Shown here: positions 15,213 to 23,899 of the stretch, piece after piece | How the letters are laid out: each line of letters starts with the position of its first letter | Position numbering within the stretch: position 1 is the stretch's first letter | Assembly (NCBI GenBank): GCA_043744615.1 | Contig: JAYTUJ010000005.1 | Coordinates: 1-37,796 of the forward strand | Reading direction: 5' to 3' | DNA: 37,796 nt | From: JAYTUJ01 sp043744615 | GTDB lineage: Bacteria > Patescibacteriota > Minisyncoccia > Phycocordibacterales > CAIRYW01 | Notes under the pieces: generated by a model | Told to the model about the DNA's origin: nothing | Databases searched by the model: none | What the model saw: the letters and a program-made list of their open reading frames with translations, nothing else | Made by a program: the position numbers and the translations under genes

Positions 15213-17282
15213 TTAGTTAAGCTGTTTTAAAAATTCTTCTTCAGAAAGAACGGTGACGCCGAGTTCTTGAGCTTTATCAAGTTTTGAGCCTGCTTCGTTG
15301 CCTGCTAATACGTAATTTGTGTTTTTTGAAACAGAACCAACAACTTCCCCACCTTTTGATTTGATTTTTGCTTTTGCTTCATCACGACTCATTGTTGAAA
15401 GTGTGCCGGTAAGCACAAATGTTTTACCAGCAAAAAAAGTATTTTTTTGCGTGTTTGTTTTTATTTCGATTTTTTCTACGGTAAGATATTTTAGTAAACG
15501 ATCAAGCTCTATGGCATTTTTTTGTTCTGCAAACCAATCAATAATTGAACGTGCAACAATTGGACCAACTCCGTCAATAACTTCAAGTTCTTCAAATTTT
15601 GCATGCTTAATTGCTGATATTGTTTTAAAATGTGTTGCTATGTCTTCTGCAGTTTCTTCACCAACTTGTGCAATTGATAACGATGCGATGAGCCGAGCGA
15701 GGGTAACTTTTTTTGCAGACTCAACTGAAGAAAATAAATTGTCGACAGATTTTTGTCCCATGCGAGGAAGGGCCGCGACTTCGTCGCGGCTTAATTCAAA
15801 CACATCTGCAAATGTTTTAATCAAATTATGCTCCATCAACAAATCAATAATCTTTGGACCTAATCCATCAATGTTAAAACATTTCTTTGATGCAAAATGA
15901 TATAGTCTTCGTTTTTGCTGAAGATCAGAATCTTTAAACACACATCGCCATGCAACTTGCCCTGGAATTTTTTCAATACTTCCATCGCCACCACACTCAG
16001 AAACATACGTTGGGAATACATATCTTTTTTCTTTTCCTGTTCGAAATTCAGTTAGTACTTTTACAATATCAGGAATCACATCACCTGCTTTTTGCAAAAT
16101 AACCGTATCACCGACACGCACATCAAGGCGGGCGATCTCATCTTCATTATGAAGCGTCGCCCGCGCCACCGTTGAACCCGCGACTTGTACTGGTTTTAAC
16201 ACAGCAACCGGAGTAAGCACACCTGTTCTGCCAACTTGCAATATAATATCTTCAACAATTGTTGTTACCTGTTCTGCCGGAAATTTAAAAGCAATTCCCC
16301 ATCGAGGAGCTTTGCCTGTGTATCCTAATGCTTCTTGATATTCTGTTTTATTTACTTTTATCACAACACCGTCTATCCAATAATCTTCTTTTTTAGATTT
16401 TTTTTGCCATTCGTTCCAATATTTTATAATCTCTGAAACAGATTTACATAATCGAAAATTTGAATTTACTTTAAAACCAAGTTCGCGTAAAAATTCTAAT
16501 TCGCCTTGTTGTGTTTGAGGAATCTTATCATCAGAATTTAATTTTCCAATATCATATACAAAAACCTGCAAATTTCTGCCCGCGGTTATGCGTGGGTCTA
16601 ACTGTCGAATTGAACCCGCCGCAACATTGCGTGGATTTGCATACAATGGCTTATCAAGCTTTTTTTGTTCTGCATTGATGCGGTTAAAATCTGTTTTACT
16701 TAACCACACTTCACCTTCGACAATAATATCAATCGGTTTTTTTAATATCAGTGGAACAGACTGTATTGTTCTAATATTATGAGTTACGTCTTCACCAACA
16801 GAACCGTCGCCGCGAGTTGCAGCAGTTTTTAGTATTCCCTTTTCATATTCTAAAACTACTTTAAGTCCGTCGATTTTTAATTCACACACATACTCAACAT
16901 AGTATCCATCTTTTTTTTGTCCGATATCTTGTGTCAAAAATTTTTTTACTCGAACATCAAAATTTTGTATATCTTGCGTATCAAATGCATCATTAAAACT
17001 CCATTGAGCAACCTTGTGTTTTATTTTTTTAAATTCATCAAGCGGCTTTCCGGCAATTCGCTGCGACGGAGAATCTGGAGTAATCAACGTTGGATATTGT
17101 GTTTCGATTTGTACGAGTTCCCTTTTTAAAGAATCGAGGGCTTGTTCAGAAATTTCTTCTTTATCAAGAACATGATAATTATATCGATGATGTTCAATAG
17201 ACGCCTTTAGTTTTGTAAGGCGTTGGGTAATTTCTTGAGGAATATCAGATGTTGCAGAATTTTTAGAGGTAGTTTTACGCAT
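15213..17282 (-). CDS. ligA: NAD-dependent DNA ligase (degenerate zinc finger)
   Basis: Seals nicks in replication and repair using NAD+. It has 689 residues with the standard order: Ia and adenylation domain with YVCELKIDG (Lys136 is adenylated), then TRGDG and EGEVW, the OB fold near residues 345-400 (ILQVGRTGVLTPVA, ATLHNED), zinc finger, HhH repeats (GLGPKIIDLL, LPRMGQKSVDNL, IDGVGPIVARSI) and a C-terminal BRCT domain (FAGKTFVLTGTLSTMSRDEA). In the zinc-finger region only Cys430 and Cys447 remain; the positions normally occupied by the first and fourth cysteines read Val427 and Asp/Ser about 451-453, so zinc binding is doubtful. An extended -10 (TGA-TAAAAT, 17288-17296 on the minus strand) sits 5 nt before the ATG, suggesting a leaderless mRNA. 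Confidence 0.97.
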   Translation of the reverse strand: MRKTTSKNSATSDIPQEITQRLTKLKASIEHHRYNYHVLDKEEISEQALDSLKRELVQIETQYPTLITPDSPSQRIAGKPLDEFKKIKHKVAQWSFNDAFDTQDIQNFDVRVKKFLTQDIGQKKDGYYVEYVCELKIDGLKVVLEYEKGILKTAATRGDGSVGEDVTHNIRTIQSVPLILKKPIDIIVEGEVWLSKTDFNRINAEQKKLDKPLYANPRNVAAGSIRQLDPRITAGRNLQVFVYDIGKLNSDDKIPQTQQGELEFLRELGFKVNSNFRLCKSVSEIIKYWNEWQKKSKKEDYWIDGVVIKVNKTEYQEALGYTGKAPRWGIAFKFPAEQVTTIVEDIILQVGRTGVLTPVAVLKPVQVAGSTVARATLHNEDEIARLDVRVGDTVILQKAGDVIPDIVKVLTEFRTGKEKRYVFPTYVSECGGDGSIEKIPGQVAWRCVFKDSDLQQKRRLYHFASKKCFNIDGLGPKIIDLLMEHNLIKTFADVFELSRDEVAALPRMGQKSVDNLFSSVESAKKVTLARLIASLSIAQVGEETAEDIATHFKTISAIKHAKFEELEVIDGVGPIVARSIIDWFAEQKNAIELDRLLKYLTVEKIEIKTNTQKNTFFAGKTFVLTGTLSTMSRDEAKAKIKSKGGEVVGSVSKNTNYVLAGNEAGSKLDKAQELGVTVLSEEEFLKQLN

Positions 17283-17312
17283 ACCCTATTTTATCACAGG
17301 TAAAAAAGTCGG

Positions 17313-17771
17313 CTAGAAACTACTCAAAATAGCTCGTTCTGTTCGACGATTATCGTCAGAATCACAGGTGTTATAACCTCGAGATTGCACATATGTGCTT
17401 TCATCTGTTTTTTTTGTAACGGTTACACTCACACAAGGATCAGGTATTGTAAAAGAAGTTACGATACCGTCCGAAGTTACTTCTTCAGTCAAAGAAACTG
17501 GTTGCCCGTTACAATTTATAGTTTGCCCGTCAAGCATTGAGGCAGAAGATGTAGGAAAAACACTCGTGCCAAGATCACCATTAACATCATGTCTGTCCCA
17601 ATATTTTGCACATTCTTGGCCAGTGTCAGCAGCAAAAAAAGCAAATTGCGATTCACGGCCAGAAGAAGAAAGTAATAATTGTTTTAATGTTACCGACAAA
17701 ATAGCAATTCCAATCGAAAGAAGTAAACTTGATATCAGTACCGCAAACAAAAGTGTGAATCCTTTTTTCAT
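17313..17771 (-). CDS. PilX/GspK-like minor pilin lacking Glu5
   Basis: 152 residues. MKKGFTLLFAVLISSLLLSIG is a class III prepilin leader followed by the hydrophobic N-terminal helix. The processing site is after the glycine. Position 5 of the mature protein is Phe rather than the usual Glu, a feature of tip-located PilX/GspK-type minor pilins that start assembly. The globular part contains four or five cysteines that could form disulfides. It is the last of a run of four pilin-like genes and starts 1 bp after the PilV-like stop, so it is translationally tied to that group. PilX identity is inferred from position, size and the missing Glu5. Confidence 0.8.
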   Translation of the reverse strand: MKKGFTLLFAVLISSLLLSIGIAILSVTLKQLLLSSSGRESQFAFFAADTGQECAKYWDRHDVNGDLGTSVFPTSSASMLDGQTINCNGQPVSLTEEVTSDGIVTSFTIPDPCVSVTVTKKTDESTYVQSRGYNTCDSDDNRRTERAILSSF

Positions 17772-17772
17772 A

Positions 17773-18387
17773 TTATTGTTGCCAATTAGTAATTACTTCT
17801 TTTAATGTAAAGTTTTTTGAAATTTGTCCCGTTGACCACCTAATTTTTGATTCAACAATTGCTTGATCAGCAGATAGTTTAGTAATAGTTACTTCACGAG
17901 TAAATCGTGAATTTACGGTCCCAACTAATGAATAGCTAAATATTCCTGCCGAAGAATCAAATTTTAATACGTCACATCCATCAGCAAGAGAACACGTTTT
18001 CACTGACCAATCATCAGCCCGACCATCTTGATCAGCAATAGGAGCAGAGTGACGAGCGTCTATTTCACATTTTTTAATTGTTGGATCTGTATCAGCTGGA
18101 TCGTTAATACAATCACTTAAACCAAATAACCAAGGTCTTTTGTCGGTATCTGAAAGCCCTTGGTTATACAACGTATTTGTATCTCGTACATATCGAACAA
18201 ATTCAATTCCTTCTTGAGCTAAATAAAAAGCAGTAACTTGATCACGAGCAAAAAAAGCAGAGTTTAAACCATTTGAAGCAATCGTCATCGGACCAACCAA
18301 TGCAGTCACTAAAATTGTAACCGCTATTAGTGTTTCAAGCAGAGTGAATCCTTTTTTCATATTTTTATTTTTTGAAAAGAATTTCAT
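17773..18387 (-). CDS. PilV/GspI-like minor pilin
   Basis: 204 residues with prepilin leader and helix MKKGFTLLETLIAVTILVTAL; Gly at -1 and Glu at +5 are present. The frame opens at 18387, but the Met at 18358-18360, just before KKGFTLLE, would give the more usual short leader. The motif DQVTAFYLAQEGIEFVRYVRD after the helix is common in PilV-like and GspI-like minor pilins of Patescibacteria. A C-terminal beta-rich domain with about four cysteines follows. It lies between the PilW-like and PilX-like genes with 1-3 bp gaps. It probably belongs to the pilus-tip initiation complex. Confidence 0.82.
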   Translation of the reverse strand: MKFFSKNKNMKKGFTLLETLIAVTILVTALVGPMTIASNGLNSAFFARDQVTAFYLAQEGIEFVRYVRDTNTLYNQGLSDTDKRPWLFGLSDCINDPADTDPTIKKCEIDARHSAPIADQDGRADDWSVKTCSLADGCDVLKFDSSAGIFSYSLVGTVNSRFTREVTITKLSADQAIVESKIRWSTGQISKNFTLKEVITNWQQ

Positions 18388-18390
18388 ATA

Positions 18391-18969
18391 TTAAATATCA
18401 AGCTGTCTTTGAGTTACTAAAGTTTGTAAATTAAATTCTGATTTTGTTCGTGGATTAAGACCAGAATATCCTCGTAGAGTAATAAGAACTCGAGCCTGTT
18501 TTCCATCACCTACTCCTGCACCTGATACATAAAAATTTAGGTTGGTGATAATTACTTCAGGAGGAGTAATTTCTCCCACTCTATCAGAGTCTATATACTT
18601 TACAATTCTATTAGACACTAAAGCATACGAAACAGCTTTACCATTTTCTTGTGAAGAAATAAACGATATAGATTCATGTCCTGTTGTACAATCATTAGGT
18701 GAAGGATTGGGTCTAGCTCCAGTACAATCATACTTATATCCTGTTCGCAAATCTCGAACCATACTTTCAAATGCACCGTTTAAACTGGTTACTACCGAGT
18801 TAAGTGCATTGGCTTTTTTATTTGCTCCAACAATACTCAAAATTGCTCCAACTGCCATTGTCATTACTAATGCAAAAATGCTAACTGCAACAATAATTTC
18901 AATCAATGTAAAACCTTGTTGTTTTTTGTTTACTGTATTATTTATTTTTTTATATCCTGTTATATGCAT
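18391..18969 (-). CDS. PilW/GspJ-like minor pilin
   Basis: About 192 residues. The prepilin motif QQGFTLIEIIVAVSIFALVMTM includes Gly -1 and Glu +5 after an 18-residue basic leader. I chose ATG 18967-18969 over the TTG at 18984 because it shortens the overlap with the upstream pilin stop (18960) to 10 bp. The post-helix segment (LNGAFESMVRDLRTGYKYDC) resembles PilW/GspJ proteins. It is part of the four-gene minor-pilin cluster following pilD. Membrane insertion by Sec and cleavage by the adjacent PilD peptidase are expected. Confidence 0.82.
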   Translation of the reverse strand: MHITGYKKINNTVNKKQQGFTLIEIIVAVSIFALVMTMAVGAILSIVGANKKANALNSVVTSLNGAFESMVRDLRTGYKYDCTGARPNPSPNDCTTGHESISFISSQENGKAVSYALVSNRIVKYIDSDRVGEITPPEVIITNLNFYVSGAGVGDGKQARVLITLRGYSGLNPRTKSEFNLQTLVTQRQLDI

Positions 18970-19628
18970 GGTGTCGTTTGACAAACTGAGATAAGACCAG
19001 TTCGTTCTACTTTTAACATTTTAGTTTTTTCTCCGTTTGCAGAAAGTATACTAATTGTAGCAGAAAAATATTTACTTGGGTTACCATTTATAGTAATTAT
19101 TGCGTCAGGACTTGGACGAACAAATGAAATATCGAGAGTATTAAGTCCTCCCCCATTTGAGTTTGAACAAATTGTTGTATTTGTGGTGTACGCACAAACA
19201 TCATTAATCGTGTAGCCGATTGGTAAAGCTTGTGTTTCACCATATTGTTCATCACCATCTGAGTTAGCATCGAAAACTCCTGATACATTTCGATCGGCAA
19301 ACCGAATAAAAAATCCTGGGATACTTGCATCAAAATGTACTCCGTATCCACTTTTAAAAGATTGACCTGTTGCACCTTCATCAAGTCGTGAACCAAGCCC
19401 ATATACTTGTGCTTCTCTAATTGCGAGTGATACATCATACGCAGTGTCAGTTACCAAAATATCACTACTAAATTTAGATTGTTTTACAAGTGCGACTGTT
19501 GTGATAATCAAAAAGATTGCGAGTACGACAATAAGTTCAATAAGACTAAAACCTTTTTGAAGATTATTTTTTTTATAGTTTTTTTGAGAAAAAAAGATGT
19601 TCATATTAGTTTTTTGAATTATATGCAT
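18960..19628 (-). CDS. Minor pilin, FimT/GspH-like
   Basis: The prepilin signature LQKGFSLIELIVVLAIFLIITTVAL follows a basic leader, with Gly -1 and Glu +5. The likely start is ATG 19626-19628 or ATG 19602-19604; the longer frame to 19691 would run deep into pilD and is unlikely. After the helix comes DTAYDVSLAIREAQVYGLGSR, which matches the FimT/GspH pattern in which 'sLA.REAq' follows the helix. The C-terminal domain is beta-rich with several cysteines. It begins 1 bp after the pilD stop and overlaps the PilW-like gene. It probably helps initiate the pilus or acts at its tip. Confidence 0.82.
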   Translation of the reverse strand: MHIIQKTNMNIFFSQKNYKKNNLQKGFSLIELIVVLAIFLIITTVALVKQSKFSSDILVTDTAYDVSLAIREAQVYGLGSRLDEGATGQSFKSGYGVHFDASIPGFFIRFADRNVSGVFDANSDGDEQYGETQALPIGYTINDVCAYTTNTTICSNSNGGGLNTLDISFVRPSPDAIITINGNPSKYFSATISILSANGEKTKMLKVERTGLISVCQTTPCI

Positions 19629-19629
19629 A

Positions 19630-20436
19630 TTACATAGATTGCAAAAGTGTTCCAATTTGAAGCACATCAACATGGTACACAAATACAACAAGCATCCCTA
19701 ACACAAGAAAAGGTGCAAATGGAATTTCACTTTTCATACTTAAACCATGTTTTGATTTTGAGGTCATTCGTTGGTATATAAGTAATCCAACACTAATCAC
19801 CGCACCGATCCAAAATGAAATTACAATTGCTGACAAAGCTTGAATTGCTCCAAGCGTAAACCCAATACCCGCTGCAAGTTTTGCATCTCCAAAACCCATC
19901 AATCTACCTTTTGAAAGAAGCCAAAATAAACCGAAGACTGCAAAAAAGATGATTCCCCCGTATAAAAATAATGAACCTAGATACAATGCTCGAATAAATG
20001 AAAGAAGAATAAATGTGTAGACCATTGCATCAGGAATAATTTTGTGTCGAGTGTCGTATACAACAATAACAGTCAGTAAACAAATTGAGATCAGAAAAAA
20101 TAAAAAGTTTGCTATTGAAGCAAGGGTTGCAACAGGTGCTAACACTTGATATGCCAAGACAAACAATAATCCTGTCGAAATTTCTACAAGAATATATTGT
20201 GGGGATATTTTAGTTTTACATACCCGACATCGCCCTTTTAGAAAAAGAAAACTGAGGATGGGAAATAAATCTTTTGAGGTTAACGTGGTCCGGCAAGACA
20301 AGCAATAAGAACGTCCTTTGACGATTGTCTTGCCGGTATTGTACCTAAGAATAACCACATTCAGAAAACTTCCAACAATAATACCCAATCCGCATAATCC
20401 GATAATACTTAGTTGTGTGATAAATTCTGCTGACAT
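19630..20436 (-). CDS. pilD: Prepilin peptidase / N-methyltransferase
   Basis: Aspartyl membrane protease that removes prepilin leaders and methylates the new N-terminus. It has 268 residues. It starts with a hydrophobic helix and GSFLNVVILR, typical of the methyltransferase region. A cytosolic zinc loop follows with two CxxC pairs (YCLSCR and CRVCKT). The two catalytic aspartates sit in YDTRHKIIPD and GFGDAKLAAG (the GxGD motif), and about seven transmembrane segments are apparent. It is encoded between the second pilin and the minor pilin cluster, which are its likely substrates together with PilA. Confidence 0.96.
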   Translation of the reverse strand: MSAEFITQLSIIGLCGLGIIVGSFLNVVILRYNTGKTIVKGRSYCLSCRTTLTSKDLFPILSFLFLKGRCRVCKTKISPQYILVEISTGLLFVLAYQVLAPVATLASIANFLFFLISICLLTVIVVYDTRHKIIPDAMVYTFILLSFIRALYLGSLFLYGGIIFFAVFGLFWLLSKGRLMGFGDAKLAAGIGFTLGAIQALSAIVISFWIGAVISVGLLIYQRMTSKSKHGLSMKSEIPFAPFLVLGMLVVFVYHVDVLQIGTLLQSM

Positions 20437-20449
20437 ATTAAAATAATTA

Positions 20450-20911
20450 TTAACTTTTTATATCGTACACTTTGTTTGTAGTGGATTCGCTTGAAGTGTC
20501 GTCGTCTTTTAATAATGCAGAACTTGGGGTTTCAAGTGTTGCATGAAGCCAAAAATGTCTGTAAGGTGATGACCCGACAACTTCGTATGAATACGGCGTA
20601 CCCGCTGGCGAAATTTCAGACGTTGGTTGTACGGGAGTAGTTTGTAAATATGTTGTTAACCCTGAATCGTTTAAGTCAGCTGGGTATGTGCCATTTTGAT
20701 CAAAATAAATTTCAAGTGCTTGCTCAATTTGTTTCATATCAGCAATTCGTTTGCCATCTCGCCCCCCTGCCCGAGTTGATGATAATGAAGCCATAACTAC
20801 TGCAGTTAAAATACCGATAATTGCAATTGTTACGAGTAGCTCGATAAGAGTAAAACCTTGTTTGTGAAAATATTTGTGTATTTTTTTGTCAGAAAAAAAA
20901 GATAAGCTCAT
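20450..20911 (-). CDS. Type IV pilin / GspG-like pseudopilin
   Basis: About 153 residues from ATG 20909-20911; the open frame extends to 20959, but that would place the start inside the terminator of the preceding gene. The prepilin segment KQGFTLIELLVTIAIIGIL is followed by SLSSTRAGGRDGKRIADMKQIEQALEIYFDQNGTYP, the usual GspG/PilA-like 'RD..R..D...I..AL..Y....G.YP' pattern. It has no cysteine pair and a short beta domain. It starts the transcription unit that continues into pilD and the minor pilins. It could be a second pilin or a pseudopilin for DNA uptake. Confidence 0.88.
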   Translation of the reverse strand: MSLSFFSDKKIHKYFHKQGFTLIELLVTIAIIGILTAVVMASLSSTRAGGRDGKRIADMKQIEQALEIYFDQNGTYPADLNDSGLTTYLQTTPVQPTSEISPAGTPYSYEVVGSSPYRHFWLHATLETPSSALLKDDDTSSESTTNKVYDIKS

Positions 20912-20950
20912 AGATATATAATACCACAAAAAATATTTAAAAATAAAAAA

Positions 20951-20970
20951 CCTCGGCATTTATGCCGAGG
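20951..20970 (-). terminator. Rho-independent terminator after the major pilin
   Basis: A 9-bp GC-rich stem CCTCGGCAT/ATGCCGAGG with a two-base loop is flanked by T-rich runs on both strands. On the minus strand it follows the major pilin stop by about 40 bp and continues into TTTTTTATTTTT. It separates pilA from the next pilin and allows separate, probably higher, pilA expression. Confidence 0.85.
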
Positions 20971-21009
20971 TTTTTTATTTTAGAAAAATTCTAAAGAATT
21001 AGACTAAAA

Positions 21010-21435
21010 TTAGTATTTTGTACAACCAGTTTCTGTACAAACAATGTTTGATCCGTCTCCATAAGCACCGTAAGAAAATGTTCCGTTTGCAGTAGAACTT
21101 GTAGTAGTAGCTGAACTACTGTAATTCCAACCTGTTGGTAATGTTAACCAAGTGGTTGATGAGTTTGCACAAATATATTGAGTTGCTACTGGTAAACCTG
21201 GGTTAGCAAAGGCAGTAACGCTGGCTGATGTAGAGTTAGTTCCTAGAGACTTACCATCATCCATACAAACTTGTGCTCCTGGTCGAAGACTATCAAGTGA
21301 TGCTTGAGCTGAAGCAACTCGTGCTTTAACTCGAGCTGAGTTAAGTGATGCTAATACTACTGATGACAAAATACCGATGATTGCGATTACCACAAGGAGT
21401 TCAATCAATGTGAAACCTTTTTTAAGATTCTTCAT
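21010..21435 (-). CDS. pilA: Major type IV pilin (PilA-like)
   Basis: 141 residues beginning MKNLKKGFTLIELLVVIAI, a short basic leader with Gly -1 and Glu +5 and an ideal hydrophobic assembly helix. SVVLASLNSARVKARVASAQASLDSLRPGAQVC follows. The globular domain is Ser/Thr/Gly-rich with four cysteines (two near the C-terminus, CTETGC), fitting a disulfide-closed D-region. It is the only pilin gene with its own promoter region and its own strong terminator, so it is the likely main subunit of the fibre. The Ser/Thr richness (TTTSSTAN) suggests surface exposure and possible glycosylation, which is speculative. Confidence 0.93.
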   Translation of the reverse strand: MKNLKKGFTLIELLVVIAIIGILSSVVLASLNSARVKARVASAQASLDSLRPGAQVCMDDGKSLGTNSTSASVTAFANPGLPVATQYICANSSTTWLTLPTGWNYSSSATTTSSTANGTFSYGAYGDGSNIVCTETGCTKY

Positions 21436-21610
21436 TCTAATTAAAATAATTTACTAAAACTGATAACTAATAAAAGTACACGTACGTACACTTTACAATT
21501 TTTGCGACCGGGTTTGTATCCCTTAGTCGTAATTATATAACAATTAAAATTAAACCATAATTTACAACGCGAAACTGTGGATAACTGTTGAGAACAGTGT
21601 TCTGTAAAAT
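21436..21610 (-). promoter_or_regulatory. pilA promoter and leader region
   Basis: 175 bp between pilC and pilA. The minus strand has a perfect -10 TATAAT (21532-21537) about 97 nt before the pilA ATG; no convincing -35 was found. In the resulting leader, AAAGT-(2)-ACGTACGT-(2)-ACTTT (21473-21494) is an imperfect dyad with a palindromic core, a possible operator or RNA hairpin. TGTGGATAA at 21576-21584 is an exact DnaA-box match upstream of the -10. No gene was seen here. Confidence 0.5.
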
Positions 21611-22819
21611 TTAAATCGCAGCAGAGATATTATAAATTGGAATCAGTACTGATGCTAAAAGAAAACCAACACCGAGACCGAGCAATACAATCATGGCAGG
21701 TTCGATAAGATCAACAAGTGTGTCTACTGCGTTAATTACTTCTCGTTGATAAAATTTAGCGAGTGTATCAAAAATGTGTCCGAGTTCTCCGGTTTCTTCA
21801 CCGACTTTTGCCATTTGCGACATAATTGATGGAATCTCTTTGTGTTTTCCAAGGGCTTCAGAAAGAGGTGCTCCCCCTTTTACATCTTCGAGTACTGCAT
21901 TTAAAATATTTTCATAAATTGCATTGTCTACTACGGTTGCAGTAAGTTCGACAGTACGAATCATTGGAATTCCTGATGTAAGCATTGTGCTGACGTTGTC
22001 GGCAATACGAGACAAATATAATTTTGTATACAAATTTCCTAAATATGGAAACGTTAGTTTGAGTCGTCCAAATGTTTCTTTTCCGTCTCGTGTTTGGCTA
22101 TATCTGAATAAAAAGAATCCACCCCCAACAAGAACAACTAAAAAGAATGGCCAGTAGTTAACCAAAAAATTACTAAGACCGATTACAAACTTGGTATATG
22201 AAGGAACTTCTTGCCCACCGTCGGTAAGAATTTTACTAATTTTTGGAATTACTAATGTAAGCATCAAGATCATTACCGTTACGAATGTAAACACAACGAA
22301 TGCCGGGTAGATAAGGGCATTTTTTGCTTTAGAAGTAACACTGTAGTTTCGATCAAGGTAATCAGCAAGATATGAAAAGGTTTGATCAAGACGTCCTGAT
22401 TCTTCACCCGACTTAACCATGTTAACGTAAAAGTTTGAAAAAACTTCTGGATGTTTACTGAGAGCTTTTGAAATCGCACTTCCTGATTGCAATTCGTCGG
22501 CAACTTCAGTTAATTTTTTTCGAAGCGGAAGACTTTCACTTTCTGCAGCAAGTAATCGAAACACCCGAAGCGCAGAAACTTGCGCACTAAACAATGTCGC
22601 CATTTGGCGCGACAAAATTACAATATCTTTTATTTTTACATGATTAAAGATACCGATGCTTCGCCCCAATAAAGGTCTGTCTTGATCTGAAGGTTTAACC
22701 GAGGTTATCATTAAACCTCGTCGTTGAAGTGAACTAATCGCAATATCAATGTTTACGGCATCAATTGCACCTTCACTTTCTTTCCCTTGCCCATCTACTG
22801 CTTTGTAATTAAATAACAT
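21611..22819 (-). CDS. pilC: Type IV pilus inner-membrane platform protein
   Basis: Platform protein that couples the PilB/PilT motors to pilin addition and removal. It has 402 residues. It begins MLFNYKAVDGQGKESEG and carries two T2SS-F domains: ILSRQMATLFSAQVSALRVFRLL with SGEESGRLDQ, then YLSRIADNVSTMLTSGIPMIRTVE with VGEETGELGHIFD. Three transmembrane helices are visible (about residues 165-190, 215-235 and 370-395). The terminal LIPIYNISAAI is close to the usual 'mfLPIy.l...i' ending. It starts 12 bp after the pilT stop and is co-oriented with it. Confidence 0.96.
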   Translation of the reverse strand: MLFNYKAVDGQGKESEGAIDAVNIDIAISSLQRRGLMITSVKPSDQDRPLLGRSIGIFNHVKIKDIVILSRQMATLFSAQVSALRVFRLLAAESESLPLRKKLTEVADELQSGSAISKALSKHPEVFSNFYVNMVKSGEESGRLDQTFSYLADYLDRNYSVTSKAKNALIYPAFVVFTFVTVMILMLTLVIPKISKILTDGGQEVPSYTKFVIGLSNFLVNYWPFFLVVLVGGGFFLFRYSQTRDGKETFGRLKLTFPYLGNLYTKLYLSRIADNVSTMLTSGIPMIRTVELTATVVDNAIYENILNAVLEDVKGGAPLSEALGKHKEIPSIMSQMAKVGEETGELGHIFDTLAKFYQREVINAVDTLVDLIEPAMIVLLGLGVGFLLASVLIPIYNISAAI

Positions 22820-22831
22820 AAATTATATGTT

Positions 22832-23899
22832 TTATAAAAGTCGCTCAAGCAACTTAGGATTAAATGCGTGGCGGTATGCATCTTCAATGGTGATTTGACC
22901 AGAACGAACAAGCTCTGCGATTGAACGGTTCATATCGATCATTCCATTTTCGGCACCAGTTTCGATAATTGTTGCAATTTCATGTGTTCGTTTTTCACGA
23001 ATCAGGTTTGATACTGCATTGTTTGCAATCATTAATTCATACGCAGGAATTTGTCCTCCGGATATTCGTGGAATGAGTCGTTGTGAAAACACACCCGCGA
23101 GTGAACCAGCGAGTTGAATTCGAATTTGATTTTGTTGTTCAGCAGGAAACGAGTCGATAATACGGTCAATTGTTTGTGGTGCATTATTTGTATGTAATGT
23201 TGAAAATACCAAGTGCCCTGTTTCGGCGGCGGTTACCGCCGCCGCCATTGTTTCGGCATCTCGCATTTCACCAAGCAAAATTACGTTTACGTCTTGCCGA
23301 AGTACGTGTGTGAGCGCAGTACTAAAACCATTTGTATCAACACGAACTTCTCGTTGGTCGATGATTGATTTTTTTTGTGTATAAATATATTCAATTGGAT
23401 CTTCAATAGTTACAATGTGTTCTGCACGTTCTTGATTGATCAGTTCAATCATTGCAGCAAGTGTTGTACTCTTTCCTTGTCCAACAGGTCCAACTACCAA
23501 AAAGAAACCTTGTTCTCGTCGTGCAAATTCTGCAAGTGCATCAGGAAGATTAAGTTCGGCAAATGTTTTTATTTTATTTGGAATCAGTCGAAGAACCAAA
23601 CTGACATGACCTTGTTGAAAAAATCCGTTTCCTCGAAAACGTCCGTGCTCACCAAAATCGTAAGAGAAATCAACTTCTTTTGTTTCTTCAAAACGTTTTA
23701 CGTTTTCAGCAGATGTCATTAATTTTAAAAATTCTGAAGTATCGTCTCGTGTTAACAGAGGTTTTTTTGCAAGCGGAATAAGTGATCCTGAAATACGAAT
23801 CGTTGGATGCCGACCTTCTGACAAGTGAAGATCTGAACCTGATTCTCGAAAAACTGTTTCGAGTAATTCGTGTAATTCTGTTTTGTAATCTTTATTCAT
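22832..23899 (-). CDS. pilT: Type IV pilus retraction ATPase
   Basis: Hexameric ATPase that powers pilus retraction, twitching and DNA pulling. It has 355 residues. It contains SGSDLHLSEGRHPTIRISG at the N-terminus, Walker A GPVGQGKSTT, the Asp box TIEDPIEYI, Walker B VILLGEMRD and the His box HLVFSTLHTNNAPQTIDRI. The AIRNLIRE-like region has become NAVSNLIREKRT. The length is normal. The start overlaps the response-regulator stop by 8 bp. A GC-rich perfect hairpin (23224-23244) lies in the conserved coding segment for MAAAVTAAETG. Confidence 0.96.
   Translation of the reverse strand: MNKDYKTELHELLETVFRESGSDLHLSEGRHPTIRISGSLIPLAKKPLLTRDDTSEFLKLMTSAENVKRFEETKEVDFSYDFGEHGRFRGNGFFQQGHVSLVLRLIPNKIKTFAELNLPDALAEFARREQGFFLVVGPVGQGKSTTLAAMIELINQERAEHIVTIEDPIEYIYTQKKSIIDQREVRVDTNGFSTALTHVLRQDVNVILLGEMRDAETMAAAVTAAETGHLVFSTLHTNNAPQTIDRIIDSFPAEQQNQIRIQLAGSLAGVFSQRLIPRISGGQIPAYELMIANNAVSNLIREKRTHEIATIIETGAENGMIDMNRSIAELVRSGQITIEDAYRHAFNPKLLERLL

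Noticed and set aside
23224..23244. GC-only hairpin in pilT as an intragenic terminator
   Set aside because: There is no T run after it and it encodes the conserved MAAAVTAAETG segment of PilT.
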